This document shows positions 33,403-44,300 of a DNA stretch of 64,000 nucleotides, piece after piece. How positions within the stretch are numbered: the stretch's first letter is position 1; each line of letters starts with the position of its first letter. The notes beneath the pieces were generated by a model. It made no database searches, was not told the DNA's origin, and saw only the letters and a list, made by a program, of their open reading frames with translations. The stretch is from Anastrepha obliqua (lineage: Eukaryota > Arthropoda > Insecta > Diptera > Tephritidae): positions 75,642,001 through 75,706,000 of the forward strand of contig NC_072895.1 in NCBI RefSeq assembly GCF_027943255.1, read 5' to 3'. Made by a program: the position numbers and the translations under genes.

Positions 33403-33810
33403 TTCTTCTTCTTAATTGGCGCTATAACCGCTTACGCGATTTTGGTCGAATTTAACGCAGCGCGCTAATCGTTTCTTTCTCGTGCTAACCGGCGCCAATT
33501 GGACACACCAAGTGAAGCCAAGTCCTTCTCCACCTGATCTTTCTACTACCACCAGCTGGTACCGCATCGAATACTTTCAAAGCCGGAGCGTTTGTATCCA
33601 TTCGGACGATATGACCCAGCCAATGTAGCCGCTGGATCTTTATTCGCTGCGCTATGTCTATGTCGTCGTAAAGCTCATACAGCTCATCGTTCCATTGCCT
33701 GCGATATTCGCCGTTGCCAACGTGCAAAAATCTTACGCAGAATCTTTCTCTCGAGCACTCCAAGCGTCGCTTCATCGGATGTTGTCATCGTCCAAGCTTC
33801 TGCGACGATA
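33403..33810 (-). pseudogene. Decayed copy of the 1-1157 LINE, 3' end
   Basis: Minus-strand frames give AEAWTMTTSDEATLGVLERK, HVGNGEYRRQWNDELYELYD and RLHWLGHIVRMDTNAPALKV, nearly identical to the plus-strand element at 1-1126. A deletion removes the GRGRPPLRWKD segment and shifts the frame. The 3' end CCAATTAAGAAGAAGAAG is at about 33403-33422. The upstream cut at about 33810 abuts the maT relic. Confidence 0.75.
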
Positions 33811-34403
33811 TTTGTGTACCGCACTATCAATAATTTTTCCCAAACGTCTGATGTGACAGACAGAAAAAGAAGTGATCGTCCTCGCGTAGTTCGAACCAGG
33901 GCAGCCATAAAAGCCGTTCGAGAAAAAATTCGCTAAAATCCCATTAGAAAGCAGAAAATCATATCGAAGGAAATGAATGTATCGACCAGATCTACGCTAA
34001 GACTAACTAGAGATGATCTCCGCATGAAAGCCTTTAGTCGCTCAACTGGTAATCTTTTGACAACGCTCTTGAAGAAAATTTGACTCGAAAAACTTTTAAA
34101 GACGCAAAAAATGTTGTTTAAAGGGTTCAGCGTGGCCACCGTCCAGCCTCCGTCGTAATGGTTTGGTGGGGAGTTTTTTGTAAAGGCATTGCATTCTGCG
34201 TAAAAGGTGTTCAAACTGGGGCAAAAGTGTTCCAGGAGAATGTCTTAAAAGGTGTGGTGAAGCAGTTGAACAGTACTCTTTCCAGTGGAAAGCATTGTAT
34301 CTTCCAGCAAGATTCCGTGCCAGCCCATAAGGCAAAAGCAGCCAGCAGAGGCAAAAAAACAATACTCCTGGATTCATGTGTTGAATGTGTTGAAGAAAAC
34401 TAA
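33811..34403 (+). pseudogene. maT-like (DD37D) transposase relic
   Basis: VYRTINNFSQTSDVTDRKRS and DRPRVVRTRAAIKAVREKIR form the HTH region. A stop follows, then IISKEMNVSTRSTLRLTRDD and KAFSRSTGNLLT (33957-34060). In ORF 34158-34403, MVWWGVFCKGIAFCVKGVQT and HCIFQQDSVPAHKAKAASR carry the second catalytic Asp. The C-terminal third (third Asp) is missing. Confidence 0.65.
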
Positions 34404-34439
34404 CTTCATAAAAAAAGTAATATAATTTCTACAACGGTC

Positions 34440-34851
34440 TTAACTTATAAGAGAACTCATGGCAGGACTACGTATATATGTAAGTATGTATATTTCACAA
34501 GATAACACGCAAAATTTCGAGTGGGAGTGTCGCTTGGACATTTGAGATATTATTGGTAAAAAAATGGTGGCAAGTATGCTTGGAGCAGCATTTTGTTGAA
34601 CAAATATTTAATTCAATGAGTGCTGAAAACTATGTAACATAGATACACATAAAAATATTATTTATGTTATAATTATTTGAAAAAATTAAAAAAAATGTTT
34701 AAAAAGCTTGTATTCTGATAAGATTGTCTGTCAATACTGCCGCAATTGTTGAAATATTAGTCTGGCAAATATCTCACAAATACGTCATATATGTATGTAT
34801 GTATGACGGTAGTCATAACTGGCTGTAATGATGACTGCAATTAATTGCGTT
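34440..34851. other. No gene seen
   Basis: A+T-rich; a (TATG)n run at about 34788-34805. Confidence 0.4.
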
Positions 34852-34930
34852 CCCACGACAGTCGGTTCTATGTAACCGGAACGACTCGGATTTATATCCG
34901 GCCAAGGACTGTCAATTCAGCAGCATTCCC
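34852..34930 (+). mobile_element. LINE 5' leader fragment
   Basis: CAGTCGGTTCTATGTAACCG followed by GAACGACTCGGATTT resembles the leaders at 23774 (GCAGCCGGTTCTACGTTAC) and 52514. It is a short, G+C-richer fragment without coding sequence. Confidence 0.35.
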
Positions 34931-35076
34931 AGTATATGTACACATGCCCCCGTTCACCCGAATAGGCTTCTTAAATTTATTACAAACAAAATAGAATATT
35001 ATGAATAAATTGAAATCTTTACAATGTGTTTATTCACTACATTCCCAGCTTTTAAGGGCAAAAAAACAAAAAAAAA

Positions 35077-35792
35077 ACAAGTCTGCGTTCAGCCTGTTTA
35101 TTTTAATTATACCGTTAAATTTAAGATATTTTTCCAATTTTTGATTGCGCATTACTACGACCGAATGTTAACAAAGCTTAGTTGAACATTTTATTTATAA
35201 CTGGAGATAATTAAAGAACATGGAAGGAAAGGGAAAAGAAATAAGGGTTTCTGAGAGGAAAATAATTATAAAAATGTGGAAAGATGGAAACAGTTTCCGA
35301 AATATTGGAAAATCTATTGGGAGAACGTATTCCTCTATTCAGCGAGTTGTAACAAATTTTCGGCCAACTGGAATTTTTACATCTAAGCCCAGGTCAGGGC
35401 GTCCGAAAAAATTATCGACCTGGGAAGAGCGTTCTATAATCAACTTGGCAAAGGTTAACCCCCGGATTACATCCTCAAAATTAGTTGAAAACATAAATCA
35501 AACATTTAAAAAAAGTATTTGCGCTGAAACTGCCAGAAAAGTTCTACGTCAAGCTGGATACCATGGTAGAGTCGCCCGAAGAAAGCAAAGTAATATTTAT
35601 TTAGGTACTTGTTACAGCCATTATTCAGCGTTATCTAAAAACTTATGTGAGGAATCTTGAAATTTATTTTTTTTTTTTGAAACTTAAACATATAATAAAC
35701 TTATAAATATATATAAATTTATAAAAATTATAAAATCAGGTTATGTGTTTCATTCACTAAAAAGTTATTGTAGGGTGAACGCAGACTTTGTG
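35077..35792 (+). mobile_element. Tc1-like element, internally deleted
   Basis: The ends are ACAAGTCTGCGTTCAGCCTG at the left and the complement ACAAAGTCTGCGTTCACCCT at the right, with a total of 716 bp. It retains only the DNA-binding half of the transposase. TA flanks are not obvious, probably because of mutation at the left edge. Confidence 0.7.
35220..35660 (+). pseudogene. Tc1-like transposase, DNA-binding half
   Basis: The ORF (146 aa) starts at ATG 35220 and has two helix-turn-helix regions. Residues 10-50 (SERKIIIKMWKDGNSFRNIG, SIGRTYSSIQRVV) form the first, then the SKPRSGRPKKLS linker (GRPR-like AT hook), and residues 69-115 (ERSIINLAKVNPRITSSKLV, ETARKVLRQAGYHGRVARRK) the second. 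After RKQSN the sequence leaves the family, so the whole DDE catalytic domain is missing. The ORF is uninterrupted, and such a truncated protein could in principle still bind the ends. Confidence 0.75.
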
Positions 35793-35799
35793 GGGCATG

Positions 35800-37762
35800 T
35801 GTTTGGGGAATGCTTATGCTGCTACAACAACATGACATGCTGCTTGGCACATATGACTGCCGTTATCATAACAGTTCAACAGACAAAAATAAAAAGAACG
35901 CTGCTGGCAAGACTAAAAAGATAAATTTTGAAATTTGATTTCTGAATTCATTTTCTACTTAAAAAATTTAAAGGATGAATTAATAACAAGCTCTTTCTTT
36001 TCTTTTTTCCAGATGAGCAGAGCCCCTTGATTAATAATTATTTTTTAATTATTTTTGTCACTGCAACTCTTTCGTTTGACACGCAAATACGTTAAGTTTA
36101 AATATTTTAATATAGTTATGATATATAATATAACTTTTGTGATACTTCGAGGCCGTACAATAAAAATCTTAGTTATTGGAAAAAGCAAATGGTGAGTTTA
36201 AATTAGGGGTAATGAAAAAATGTCTATATGACACCAGTGGCGGCCGTGAGCTGCACTGCAATGCACTGTTTTATTAAAAAATATTCAGTATTATTAAATT
36301 AATATTAATCTTTGTGAGTTCCTACATGAAACAAACCTATTGTGAAAAATAACTCATTTTGTCAACAACAGCAATAAGCAAAACTCCATGGAATCAAACA
36401 AAATCTACTGGAAAAGTTTCAGAAGAGAAAATGCTACGAGTAATCAACGCAAATATTTTAAGAAAGTTAACACGTAACTGTGAATAAATAAACAAAAATA
36501 AATGGCGTAAAAAATGTTGCTGTTGCAGTCTCCAAAAGTGGCTATGCATGCCTATACATTTATTGGTCAAAAGTAGTCAACGTGGTCAGCAATAATAATA
36601 AAATCAAATACACCCATATATGCAAACATATATACAATGCGTTTTCAAATAGTTTGTTGGTTGTTATTTACCAACGTTCAGGTTGTTGTGCCGAATTGTT
36701 GTTTACAGTTTTTCACAGTTGCTGCTGTTGCTGGTCTTTTAATGCATTTGCCGTTGTTGATATTGGTGAGAAGGCAAAACCTTGTTGTATTTGTTTTGGT
36801 TGGTGTGATTGTTATCTGAATTGGTGTTAATTGAAAATGTGTCCCTTGCTAACACGCTGCAGCCAGCACTACTACTACCTTACATATGTCGAGTATCTGT
36901 TTTGTGCCGGTTGCATGCGTCCAAGTATTAACGCCAAAACAATGTTCTCTCCTAATTTCAAGCTTTATTTTATTACTTGTTTTCTTCCTTTTGCGGACGC
37001 ATAACATTGTTTTTTCCAATTTGAACAATTCAACCTTAATTTGGGCCAAGATACTTTACAAATACCTGTGATAATGTTGCTACCGGTATTGCATTTGTAT
37101 TTACTGCCGGAGTGACGACGGCAGCAGCAGTGTGCAACATTTGTGTACATACCGCAATGAAACCGTAGTTTCAGTGATTGGTAAACAAATAACGAAAATT
37201 ACACGATAGAAACCCGAGGTTTTTACAAATTCCTTGGAAGTTATACAGCCATTTCGTGCCAACTGACAAATGGCATAGAATGATTAAAAAGCAAGGAGAT
37301 TGAGGAGAGAACGAATTATGGCACGAGAACGGAAGGGTTGTAATAGCAGATAAAAAGCGGTACTCTCGAGAGAACAAAGTCGGCGACATCTTCATCCACG
37401 CCAAAGCCACATGTCTAATAATAATCATATAATAACTACATAGATCAAGTGAAACCCTAACTGAGGCTGGGTATCGATTTGAATTAATGCATTTAAGCCG
37501 AGAAACCGTAGTGAGACCGAGACAAATCGATCGAATCTTAGCAACACAAAATTACCCTCAGCAAAATGTGACAAATGTTGACAAAACTCCAACAAACATC
37601 CACCTTCCAGCGTATTCAACAGTGCTCGGTACTGGACCAGAGAAGGCTGGCCACCGTTTCTCTGCTTTCCAGGAATGATGCAACAATATGTTTAATAGAA
37701 AGAAGAAAATCCAATATTCGAAATGCTGATGCGTCAGAATTTCTTTCGTTTTAACTATTTAG
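35800..37762. other. No recognised gene; one weak hydrophobic ORF
   Basis: ATG 36637 starts a 43-codon hydrophobic stretch that reaches GTGAGA at 36766 in phase 0. The signal-peptide character is weaker than at 5396 and 8454. Segment 37420-37680 has no recognised origin. Confidence 0.35.
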
Positions 37763-37872
37763 AGCGGCCGCCGTAGCTGAAAGTGCTGGTGCGTGACTAC
37801 CATTCGGAAGACGTAAGTTCGAAACTCCATAAAACGCTAAAATTGAGAAAAAGTGTTTTCTAATAGCGGTCA
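37763..37872 (+). mobile_element. SINE head, 3'-truncated
   Basis: GCGGCCGCCGTAGCTGAAAG to TTTTCTAATAGCGGTC: the tRNA-like head and start of the body, then an abrupt change. Confidence 0.7.
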
Positions 37873-38093
37873 GGCAGCTTTGGAAATAGTTGAACTAAGT
37901 AGTGATCATTATTGCTTCTTTGCCAGGTAGTAGATATAAAAGAGAAAAATATGACGGGGCATTACGGTTAGTGCTAGTTTATGGGCTAGATAAACCACTA
38001 AATGGTTGGATGAGAAAACGGCCTTCACATGATAGAATATTTACTCAATTTTTATTTGTATTTCGCTTTACTTTGTAATAAATTACAACCTAA

Positions 38094-38409
38094 GGTGGCC
38101 GCCATAGCCGAAGGGGTTGGAGCGTGACTACCATTCGGAATTCACAGAGAACGTAGGTTCGAATCTCGGTGAAAGACCAAAATTAAGGAAAAGCTTTTCT
38201 AATAGCGTTCGCCCCTCGGCAGGCAATGGCAAACCTCCGAGTGTATTTCTGCTATCAAAAAGCTCCGCATAAAAAATACTTGCCTTTCGGAGTGGGCTTA
38301 AAACTGTGGGTCTCTCCTTTTGTAGAACAACATCAAGACGCAAGCCACAAATAGGAGGAGGAGCTCGGCCTAACACCTAAAAATGGAGTAAGCGCCAATT
38401 ATATATATT
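38094..38409 (+). mobile_element. SINE copy, full length
   Basis: GGTGGCCGCCATAGCCGAAG (A box), ACGTAGGTTCGAATCTCGGT (B box), complete body and the tail GCGCCAATTATATATATTC. No clear target duplication was seen. Confidence 0.82.
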
Positions 38410-39034
38410 CAGATTTTTATGGCATCAGTAAAACCAACAGTAAATCCGGTCTTTATACTTAGCACTATTTGGTTAACGCTTATTAAAAAAAAAAATGTTT
38501 CTGTGTACTACTATTATCCAAGGATGGCAAAAACCCCTCCACTGAACCCTCCCCGAGGGTGCCGACTGGTAATAGGTACCATAGTTCTCACTCTCAGACT
38601 TCACAGATAAGTGTTGTTACTCTTTAATAGTACAGCATTTGTAAATGGAGTTGTACTATGGTGTGAGGTAAAGGGTCGGATTAAGGTGTCATGCGACCCG
38701 TGCCGAGGATCAGGCTGGCTGGGGGCCCTTTTTTAAATATAGCCCAGTCGTTAATGTGAGCTTACGGATACCTGGCGTCCTCCGCAATAACCAGCTTGCC
38801 TGTGTAGTTCGGAGCTATGCACAGGTGGACATCTCTTCTTCGACCCTCGTGGGTCCAAATATGAATTCAATAACAAATAACAACAAAAACCAAAAGAAAT
38901 AAAAGAAACAAAACAAACAAACAAACCAGAAGGGGCAGCGTGTTTTGTTGAAAACCGAGGTATTTCGTCAGCCTTTATATTACTGAGGATGTCACTATCC
39001 AGTGTCTCGTTCTGTTGTTGAAGTGTTAATTTTA
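38410..39034. other. No gene; probable unidentified LINE leader
   Basis: The block 38525-38840 is G+C richer than its flanks and includes GTGTCATGCGACCCGTGCCG. It may be a LINE 5' region, but no protein motif supports this. Confidence 0.3.
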
Positions 39035-39355
39035 ACACTTTCTATGTGTACAAGTTTGCATTTCTCAAATCCATTGCCGTGGTTTTTTCAACTATTTTCA
39101 GAATACTTTGCATTTGTGTTAAATTAGGGGCATAAATTTTTGTGTCATCCATATAAAGTAAATGATTTATTTTGTGTAGTGTTTGCTTACCGTGTTTTAT
39201 TTGGAAACCATACTGCGTGTTATTTAATGCATTTCATATGGGGTTCAATCCGAAACAGAACCAAAGCGCACTTAAAGAATCGCCCTGAAAACTACCTTAG
39301 CCTGATATATATTGCGTTAATCTACCTATATTTTTCATTGCGTTGATTCTGTTTT
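39035..39355 (-). pseudogene. R4/Dong-like LINE reverse transcriptase core
   Basis: The minus strand reads DSLSALWFCFGLNPI, a stop, NALNNTQYGFQIKHG, then HKINHLLYMDDTKIYAPNLT and MQSILKIVEKTTAMDLRNAN. DSLS...LNPL and the YMDD box (rather than the YADD/FADD of APE LINEs) match RT blocks of the R4/Dong group with restriction-like endonuclease. Both Asp of the YMDD are present. Only the core survives, interrupted by a stop. Confidence 0.65.
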
Positions 39356-39405
39356 CCAGTCTAATTTTCCATTTTGGTTTATATTGAATTTTTTGTTTTT
39401 AATAA

Positions 39406-40703
39406 TACGAGGTGTGTTCAAAAAGTATCGCGAATTTTGAATTTTCGCAGGTTACGTATATTCGAATTTCGATTTTATTGTGGCGATATGTTGGTACTCA
39501 TGTCTCTCACTCATGCCGACGAGTTCGGCCATTTTCAAATTTTCAGTTAATTGTTGACAGCTGCTTTGCTTGCACGTGTTTCGGCTCGTCTTCGATTTTT
39601 ACCTATTCAAAAAGATGGATCAAAGAACCCATATCAAATTTTGTGTGAAAAACGAAATTAAGTGCGCGGATGCATTCCGAATGTTTTCTGTGTCATACGG
39701 AGAAGCTACTTTGGACCAAAGCAACGTTCATCGGTGGTACAAAATTTTCTCAGAAGGCCGAGAAGATGTGAATAGCGAAAAACGTGCCGGACGTCCGAGC
39801 ACTTCAAAAACAGACGAAAAATTTGATGAAGTGAAGAAAATGGTATTGGCCAATCGTCGCATGACCGTTAGAGAAGTTGCTCAGAACCTAGACATATCGA
39901 TTGGCTCGTGCCATTCGATTATTTTCAATGATTTAGGCATAAGACGGATCGCCACAAAATTCGTACCAAAACTGCTCAATTTCGACCAAAAGCAACCTCG
40001 CATGAACATTGCTAATGCGATGTTGGACTCTGTCCACGACGACCCAAATTTGCTCCAGAGGGTAATAACTGGTGACGAATCGTGGATTTATGGTTCTGAC
40101 GTGGAAACCAAAGCTCAATCATCTCAATGGAAGCTGCCGCACGAATAAAGAGCGAAAAAAGCGCGCCAAGCTCGGTCGAATGTAAAAGTTTTGCTTACCG
40201 TTTTCTTTGATTGCCGGGGCGTTGTGCATCATGAGTTCTTGCCACAGGGTAAAACGCTCAATAAGGAATATTACCTGCAAGTTATGCGTAATTTGCGAAA
40301 AGCAATACGCCAGAAATGCCCGGATTTGTGCAAGAACAAAAATTGGCTCTTGCATCACGATGGCGTCCCCTGCTCACACATCGTTGCTTGAGCGCGACTT
40401 TTAGGCCAAAACCAACACACTAAGAATGCTACACAACCACCGTATTCCCCAGATCTGGCGCTTGTTAATTTTTTATTGTTCCCGAAACTGAAGAGGCCCA
40501 TGAAAGGACGACGCTACGCTGCGATTGACGAGACAAATAAAATAATTTTTTGAAGTGCTTCGAAGATTGAAAAAAAACGTTGGCACAAGTGCATAATATC
40601 TCATGGTGATTACTTTGAAGGGTACAAAATAGATATTAATAAATAAATAAATATTTTTTTTAAAAAACACAAAATTCGCGATACCTTTTGAAGACACCTC
40701 GTA
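39406..40703 (+). mobile_element. Mariner, full-length but inactive
   Basis: TA (39406-39407 and 40702-40703) flanks a 1294-bp element with terminal repeats CGAGGTGTGTTCAAAAAGTA and CGAGGTGTCTTCAAAAGGTA (inverted). It is a common insect mariner type, with HTH_48-like N-terminus. Confidence 0.85.
39615..40620 (+). pseudogene. Mariner transposase with a lost third Asp
   Basis: ATG 39615 starts MDQRTHIKFCVKNEIKCADA. The DNA-binding block WYKIFSEGREDVNSEKRAGR and the linker MTVREVAQNLDISIGSCHSI follow, then ITGDESWIYGSDVETKAQSS with the first catalytic Asp, ending at a stop (40146-40148). Reading on in frame, TVFFDCRGVVHHEFLPQGKT and KNKNWLLHHDGVPC keep the second Asp. After a frameshift, PPYSPDLALVNFLLFPKL replaces the expected PDLAPCDFFLFPKL, so the third Asp is Asn. 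Stops, a frameshift and the lost Asp make it inactive. Confidence 0.78.
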
Positions 40704-40709
40704 TTAACG

Positions 40710-41577
40710 GTAAAAATTGCTAGTTGTTATTTATTATGATTACTGCTCAGCATAATGCTCTCTTTTCTTGTGATTTTCTCGTATACTATTGTTCATTTAT
40801 TATTTATTATTTCACTAACATCGGGGTTACTTCATTCAGGGCTTCGTTTTCTGTCGCTTCTAGAGCCCCAAATAACATCGGCATGTGGGCTGCAGCTGCA
40901 AGGGCCATATCGGCAAATCCTAGTATAAGATGTATGCGCATATGCACTTATGTGTTCATTATGAAAATACATAAATAGTTGGATATGTTTTAACGCTTTC
41001 CAACTTTTTCAGCTTCTGCTGGGAGCTTAAACTATGGGGCAGTCTAACTCGTAATAAACGTGTAGTTTTAATTTGCATTGCGTTAATGGTTTGCTGTTAA
41101 AAAGTGGCAGCCAACCAATTTGTGCGGGCCAATTGTAATTTTAATTGCTTGTTGCAAGTAACACCATTAACGTAGCTTTATACACATAAGAGTGTATGAA
41201 GAAGTGTGTGTACAACTACACAACTGCTTCTAACCCACATAAATAGGTACAGGTGCAAGAAGTGCAGTCATGCACATCGTGTTTGGGTTAACGATATGTA
41301 AGAGAGAGATTTGCTTTGCTTTTTAAATATTTTCTACACGACTTTACGACAAAATTTACTTACAATAGAAATAATTGTGAGACATGTTGCATTGGACTTT
41401 GGTATTTCCTGTGGTTATGCTTGAGACTTACCTGAAAAGAGAAAAAAATAATTATTTAATTTGAAATAACGCGAGTTATTTATATATAGTAAGTAAGAAT
41501 ACACCTAAAATCCGCGTATTTAAGCTATAGTACTCGCTAAAAATTTTATTAACAATTACACTTTTATTACAACTACC
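40710..41577. other. No gene seen
   Basis: A+T-rich unique DNA. Confidence 0.4.
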
Positions 41578-41645
41578 CCACGCCACAAATAGGAGGAGGA
41601 GCTGGGTGGAACACCCAAAAATAGTGTAAGCGCCAATTATATATG
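41578..41645 (+). mobile_element. SINE 3' end only
   Basis: CACGCCACAAATAGGAGGAG to GTGTAAGCGCCAATTATATA: the 3' 65 bp of the SINE family, 5'-truncated. Confidence 0.65.
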
Positions 41646-41833
41646 TACATACGACGCTTTTATGCTGTATATGTATAAGTAGAGATGCACGAGTATTTGT
41701 ATATAAAGAGTAGATTTAAATTTTTAATTCGATAATTTTAGCGCCTGTTCTGCTTTAGTATTTACATGTTTTTAAATTTTTATTTAATACAAATGACTCG
41801 ACTAATTTATTTAGCCAAGCTGCAAAGATGCCG

Positions 41834-42643
41834 TTAACCCTTAGGAGCATGGTGGGAAGCCAGGTTCCCACCTTCTTTTTTCTCAACTTTTCTGTACAGA
41901 TTTGATATTTATGAAAATGGGACCGAGAAAATTTATTTATATGATAATCCATATATCAAAGAATGTAACTGAAACTAAGAAAATTGTTTTGCGTGAATTT
42001 ATAAACAATTACAGATAAACAAATTGAAAAAATCGTCTATTTTCAGGAAAAAATTCATTTTTCAACAAAGTACATAATGTATAAAGATGGGACATGATAC
42101 TATAAGGTTTTTGGGGTTGCTGATTACGAATCTGAGGTCAGATTTGAGAAATTCAATATGGCGGATACAAAATGGCGGACATATTTTTTGGAAAATTGTT
42201 GGATACTCACCAAGTTTGATATTAGGGAGTTTTTGGGGTCGCTGATTACGAATTTTGGGTCAGATTTGAAAAATTCAAAATGGCGGATACAAAGTGGCGG
42301 ACATATTTTTTGAAAACTTGTTGGATACCAAAAACTCCCTAATATCAAACTTGGTGAGTATCCAACAAGTTTTCAAAAAATATGTCCGCCATTTTGTATC
42401 CGCCATATTGAATTTCTCAAATCTGACTCAAGGTTCGTAATCAGCGACCCCAAAAACCCCCTAATGTCAAATTTGGTAAGTTTCCAAAAAATTTTTCAAA
42501 AAATAGGTCCGCCATTTTGTATCCGCCATATTGAATTTCTCAAATCTGACCTCAGATTCGTAATCAGCGACCCCTGAAACCCTTAACATTACATGCAATC
42601 ATAAAAGCGGTTGGTAAGTAAAATGTGTGCTTCAAAGGGTTAA
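41834..42643. mobile_element. TTAA-flanked element with CCCTT ends, 802 bp
   Basis: The segment 41838-42639 lies between TTAA 41834-41837 and 42640-42643. The ends are CCCTTAGGAGCA and, inverted, CCCTTTGAAGCA. A CCCT start after TTAA is the classic piggyBac layout. There is no transposase; the interior holds a palindrome of four 122-bp repeats (42100-42580). Confidence 0.65.
42100..42580. repeat. Palindromic array of four 122-bp repeats
   Basis: Two direct units start with TGATTACGAA at 42121 and 42243 (period 122). Two inverted units end with TTCGTAATCA at 42434-42443 and 42557-42566 (period 123). Each carries ATGGCGGATACAAAATGGCG or its complement. The centre of symmetry is near 42332. Confidence 0.8.
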
Positions 42644-42763
42644 GGAATGCGGAATTTTCTGGGTCTTAGATATATCACTGGAATCGAGGTGGCTAATAAG
42701 TTAGCTGAAGAGGGTTACTGCGCTGTGGTACAGCAACAGAAATTTCGGTCATCACTTCAGATT

Positions 42764-43378
42764 TTTGTTTTTTTTTATTACAAACATTTAACTATATATA
42801 GGCATACAATGTTTGTTGACACTACAACTAGTTTAAGGGAAACTAACAAGCAGTATGATTTTAACAATTTTGTGGGGTTTTTATGAAGAGAATTTTAAAA
42901 TCTCTTCTTTACATTAACTACCGATAAGATCATATGGTTTTTTTCGCTGGAGTCGTCGGGTTAGGCCTGCGGTGTTGAGAAGTTTGCTGGCTTCCTCGTT
43001 AATGTGCCTCTGGAGCCTCATAGAGTGGGCTTCTGCTTGTATTTTAATAAGTTCAGCGACCGTAGGAATGCAGAGGTCACGATGAATATCTGCATTGCGA
43101 ACGTACCAAGGTGCGTTGACAATATTTTTGATCATTTTATTTTGAAATCGTTGAATTATATTAATATTATTTTGACTGGCACAGCCCCAAACATAAGACC
43201 ACACAGGTTTGATAATTTGATTGTATATCATTATTTTGTTATATATGGAGAGTTTTGAATTCCGTCCAATGAGCCAGTTCATTTTTAATATTTTCAAATT
43301 AAGTTCGCTTCGTTTTATTTTTATATGCTCCTTCCAACGTAGCTTACCATCGAGGGTTATACCAAGATAAAGCGTTGT
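42764..43378 (-). pseudogene. Jockey-clade LINE, 3' end
   Basis: The minus strand begins with TLYLGITLDGKLRWKEHIKI (thumb region), then the ORF 42914-43297: LKMNWLIGRNSKLSIYNKIM, NQIIKPVWSYVWGCASQNNI, IQRFQNKMIKNIVNAPWYVR and NEEASKLLNTAGLTRRLQRK, which is the typical C-terminus of Jockey ORF2. The 3' UTR ends in AATAAAAAAAAAC at about 42764-42780. The RT catalytic core is missing upstream (5' truncation at 43378), where a rosa element abuts. Confidence 0.78.
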
Positions 43379-44300
43379 TCAATAGGTGCGCTTCAACTTT
43401 TTTCCGATAGGAAGGGCGAACAACGAAATATTTTTTATTTTTTGCTTGTCATTTGTAAACTTCATTAGTATACATTTCATCATGGAACGCTACACACTTG
43501 AGCAACGATTGCAAATCGTGCAAATTTTTTATGAAAATAATCAATCTGTTGCTGCTACTTTAAGAGCATTACGGCCATTTTACGGTCCATTTAACAAGCC
43601 ATCCCGTTCGACAATCGACCGTCTAGTGAAAAAATTTGTATCTACGTTTTCGCTACATAATGTTCCGGTGCCAGTGAGAGCAAGAAGTGCACGAAGTGTT
43701 GAAAATATTGCTGCCGCCAGGGCTTCAGTTCAAGAATACGCAAATGTGTCGCTCACACGACGTTCTCAACAATTGGACCTTTCTGTGTCGTCATTGTGGC
43801 GAATTTTGCGAATCTTGGCCTACATCCGTACAAGATCAAGCTGACACAAGAACTGAAGCCGTTTGACCATTTGAAGCGACGTCGATTCGTAAATTGGGCT
43901 GAAGATCAACTCGAAAATGATCCAGATTTTTTCCAAAAAATCATCTTCAGTGATGAAGCTCACTTTTGGCTCAATGGCTTTGTCAACAAGCAAAATATGC
44001 GTTACTGGGAAGAAAGCAATCCACACGTGATTCATGAGGCACCGTTGCATCCCGAAAAAATCACTGTTTGAAGCGGTTTACATGCCGGCGGCGTAATTGG
44101 CCCATATTTTTTCGTTGACGAGAATGATCGCCACGTTACTGTGAATGGAAATCGAACACAATCGAGCTTGACTTGTTTACAGTAGCACAGACAACAAACT
44201 GTGTGACATATCACGCTGAAATTTGCCATGTAAGATTATAACAGTCCTACCAAAAAACAAAAAATTTATTTTTGCCATATGTCATCCGCGGACCGTTTTA
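43379..44300 (+). pseudogene. rosa-like (DD41D) transposase, C-terminal loss
   Basis: ATG 43482 starts MERYTLEQRLQIVQIFYENN and TLRALRPFYGPFNKPSRSTI, the N-terminal HTH (DUF4817-like) domain. The second HTH part NIAAARASVQEYANVSLTRR continues to about 43844, where a frameshift occurs. ORF 43796-44071 then gives NWAEDQLENDPDFFQKIIFS and DEAHFWLNGFVNKQNMRYWE with the first catalytic Asp. A TGA replaces Trp at 44069-44071, after which GLHAGGVIGPYFFVDENDRH is readable. The blocks with the second and third Asp are missing. Confidence 0.72.

Noticed and set aside
37420..37680. LINE or LTR fragment
   Set aside because: Some words recall LINE ORF2 tails, but no block could be aligned with confidence.
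42652..42760. RNase H end (IEVANKLAEEG)
   Set aside because: Eleven residues resemble the last RNase H block, but nothing else of the domain is present and the strand differs from the adjacent Jockey.
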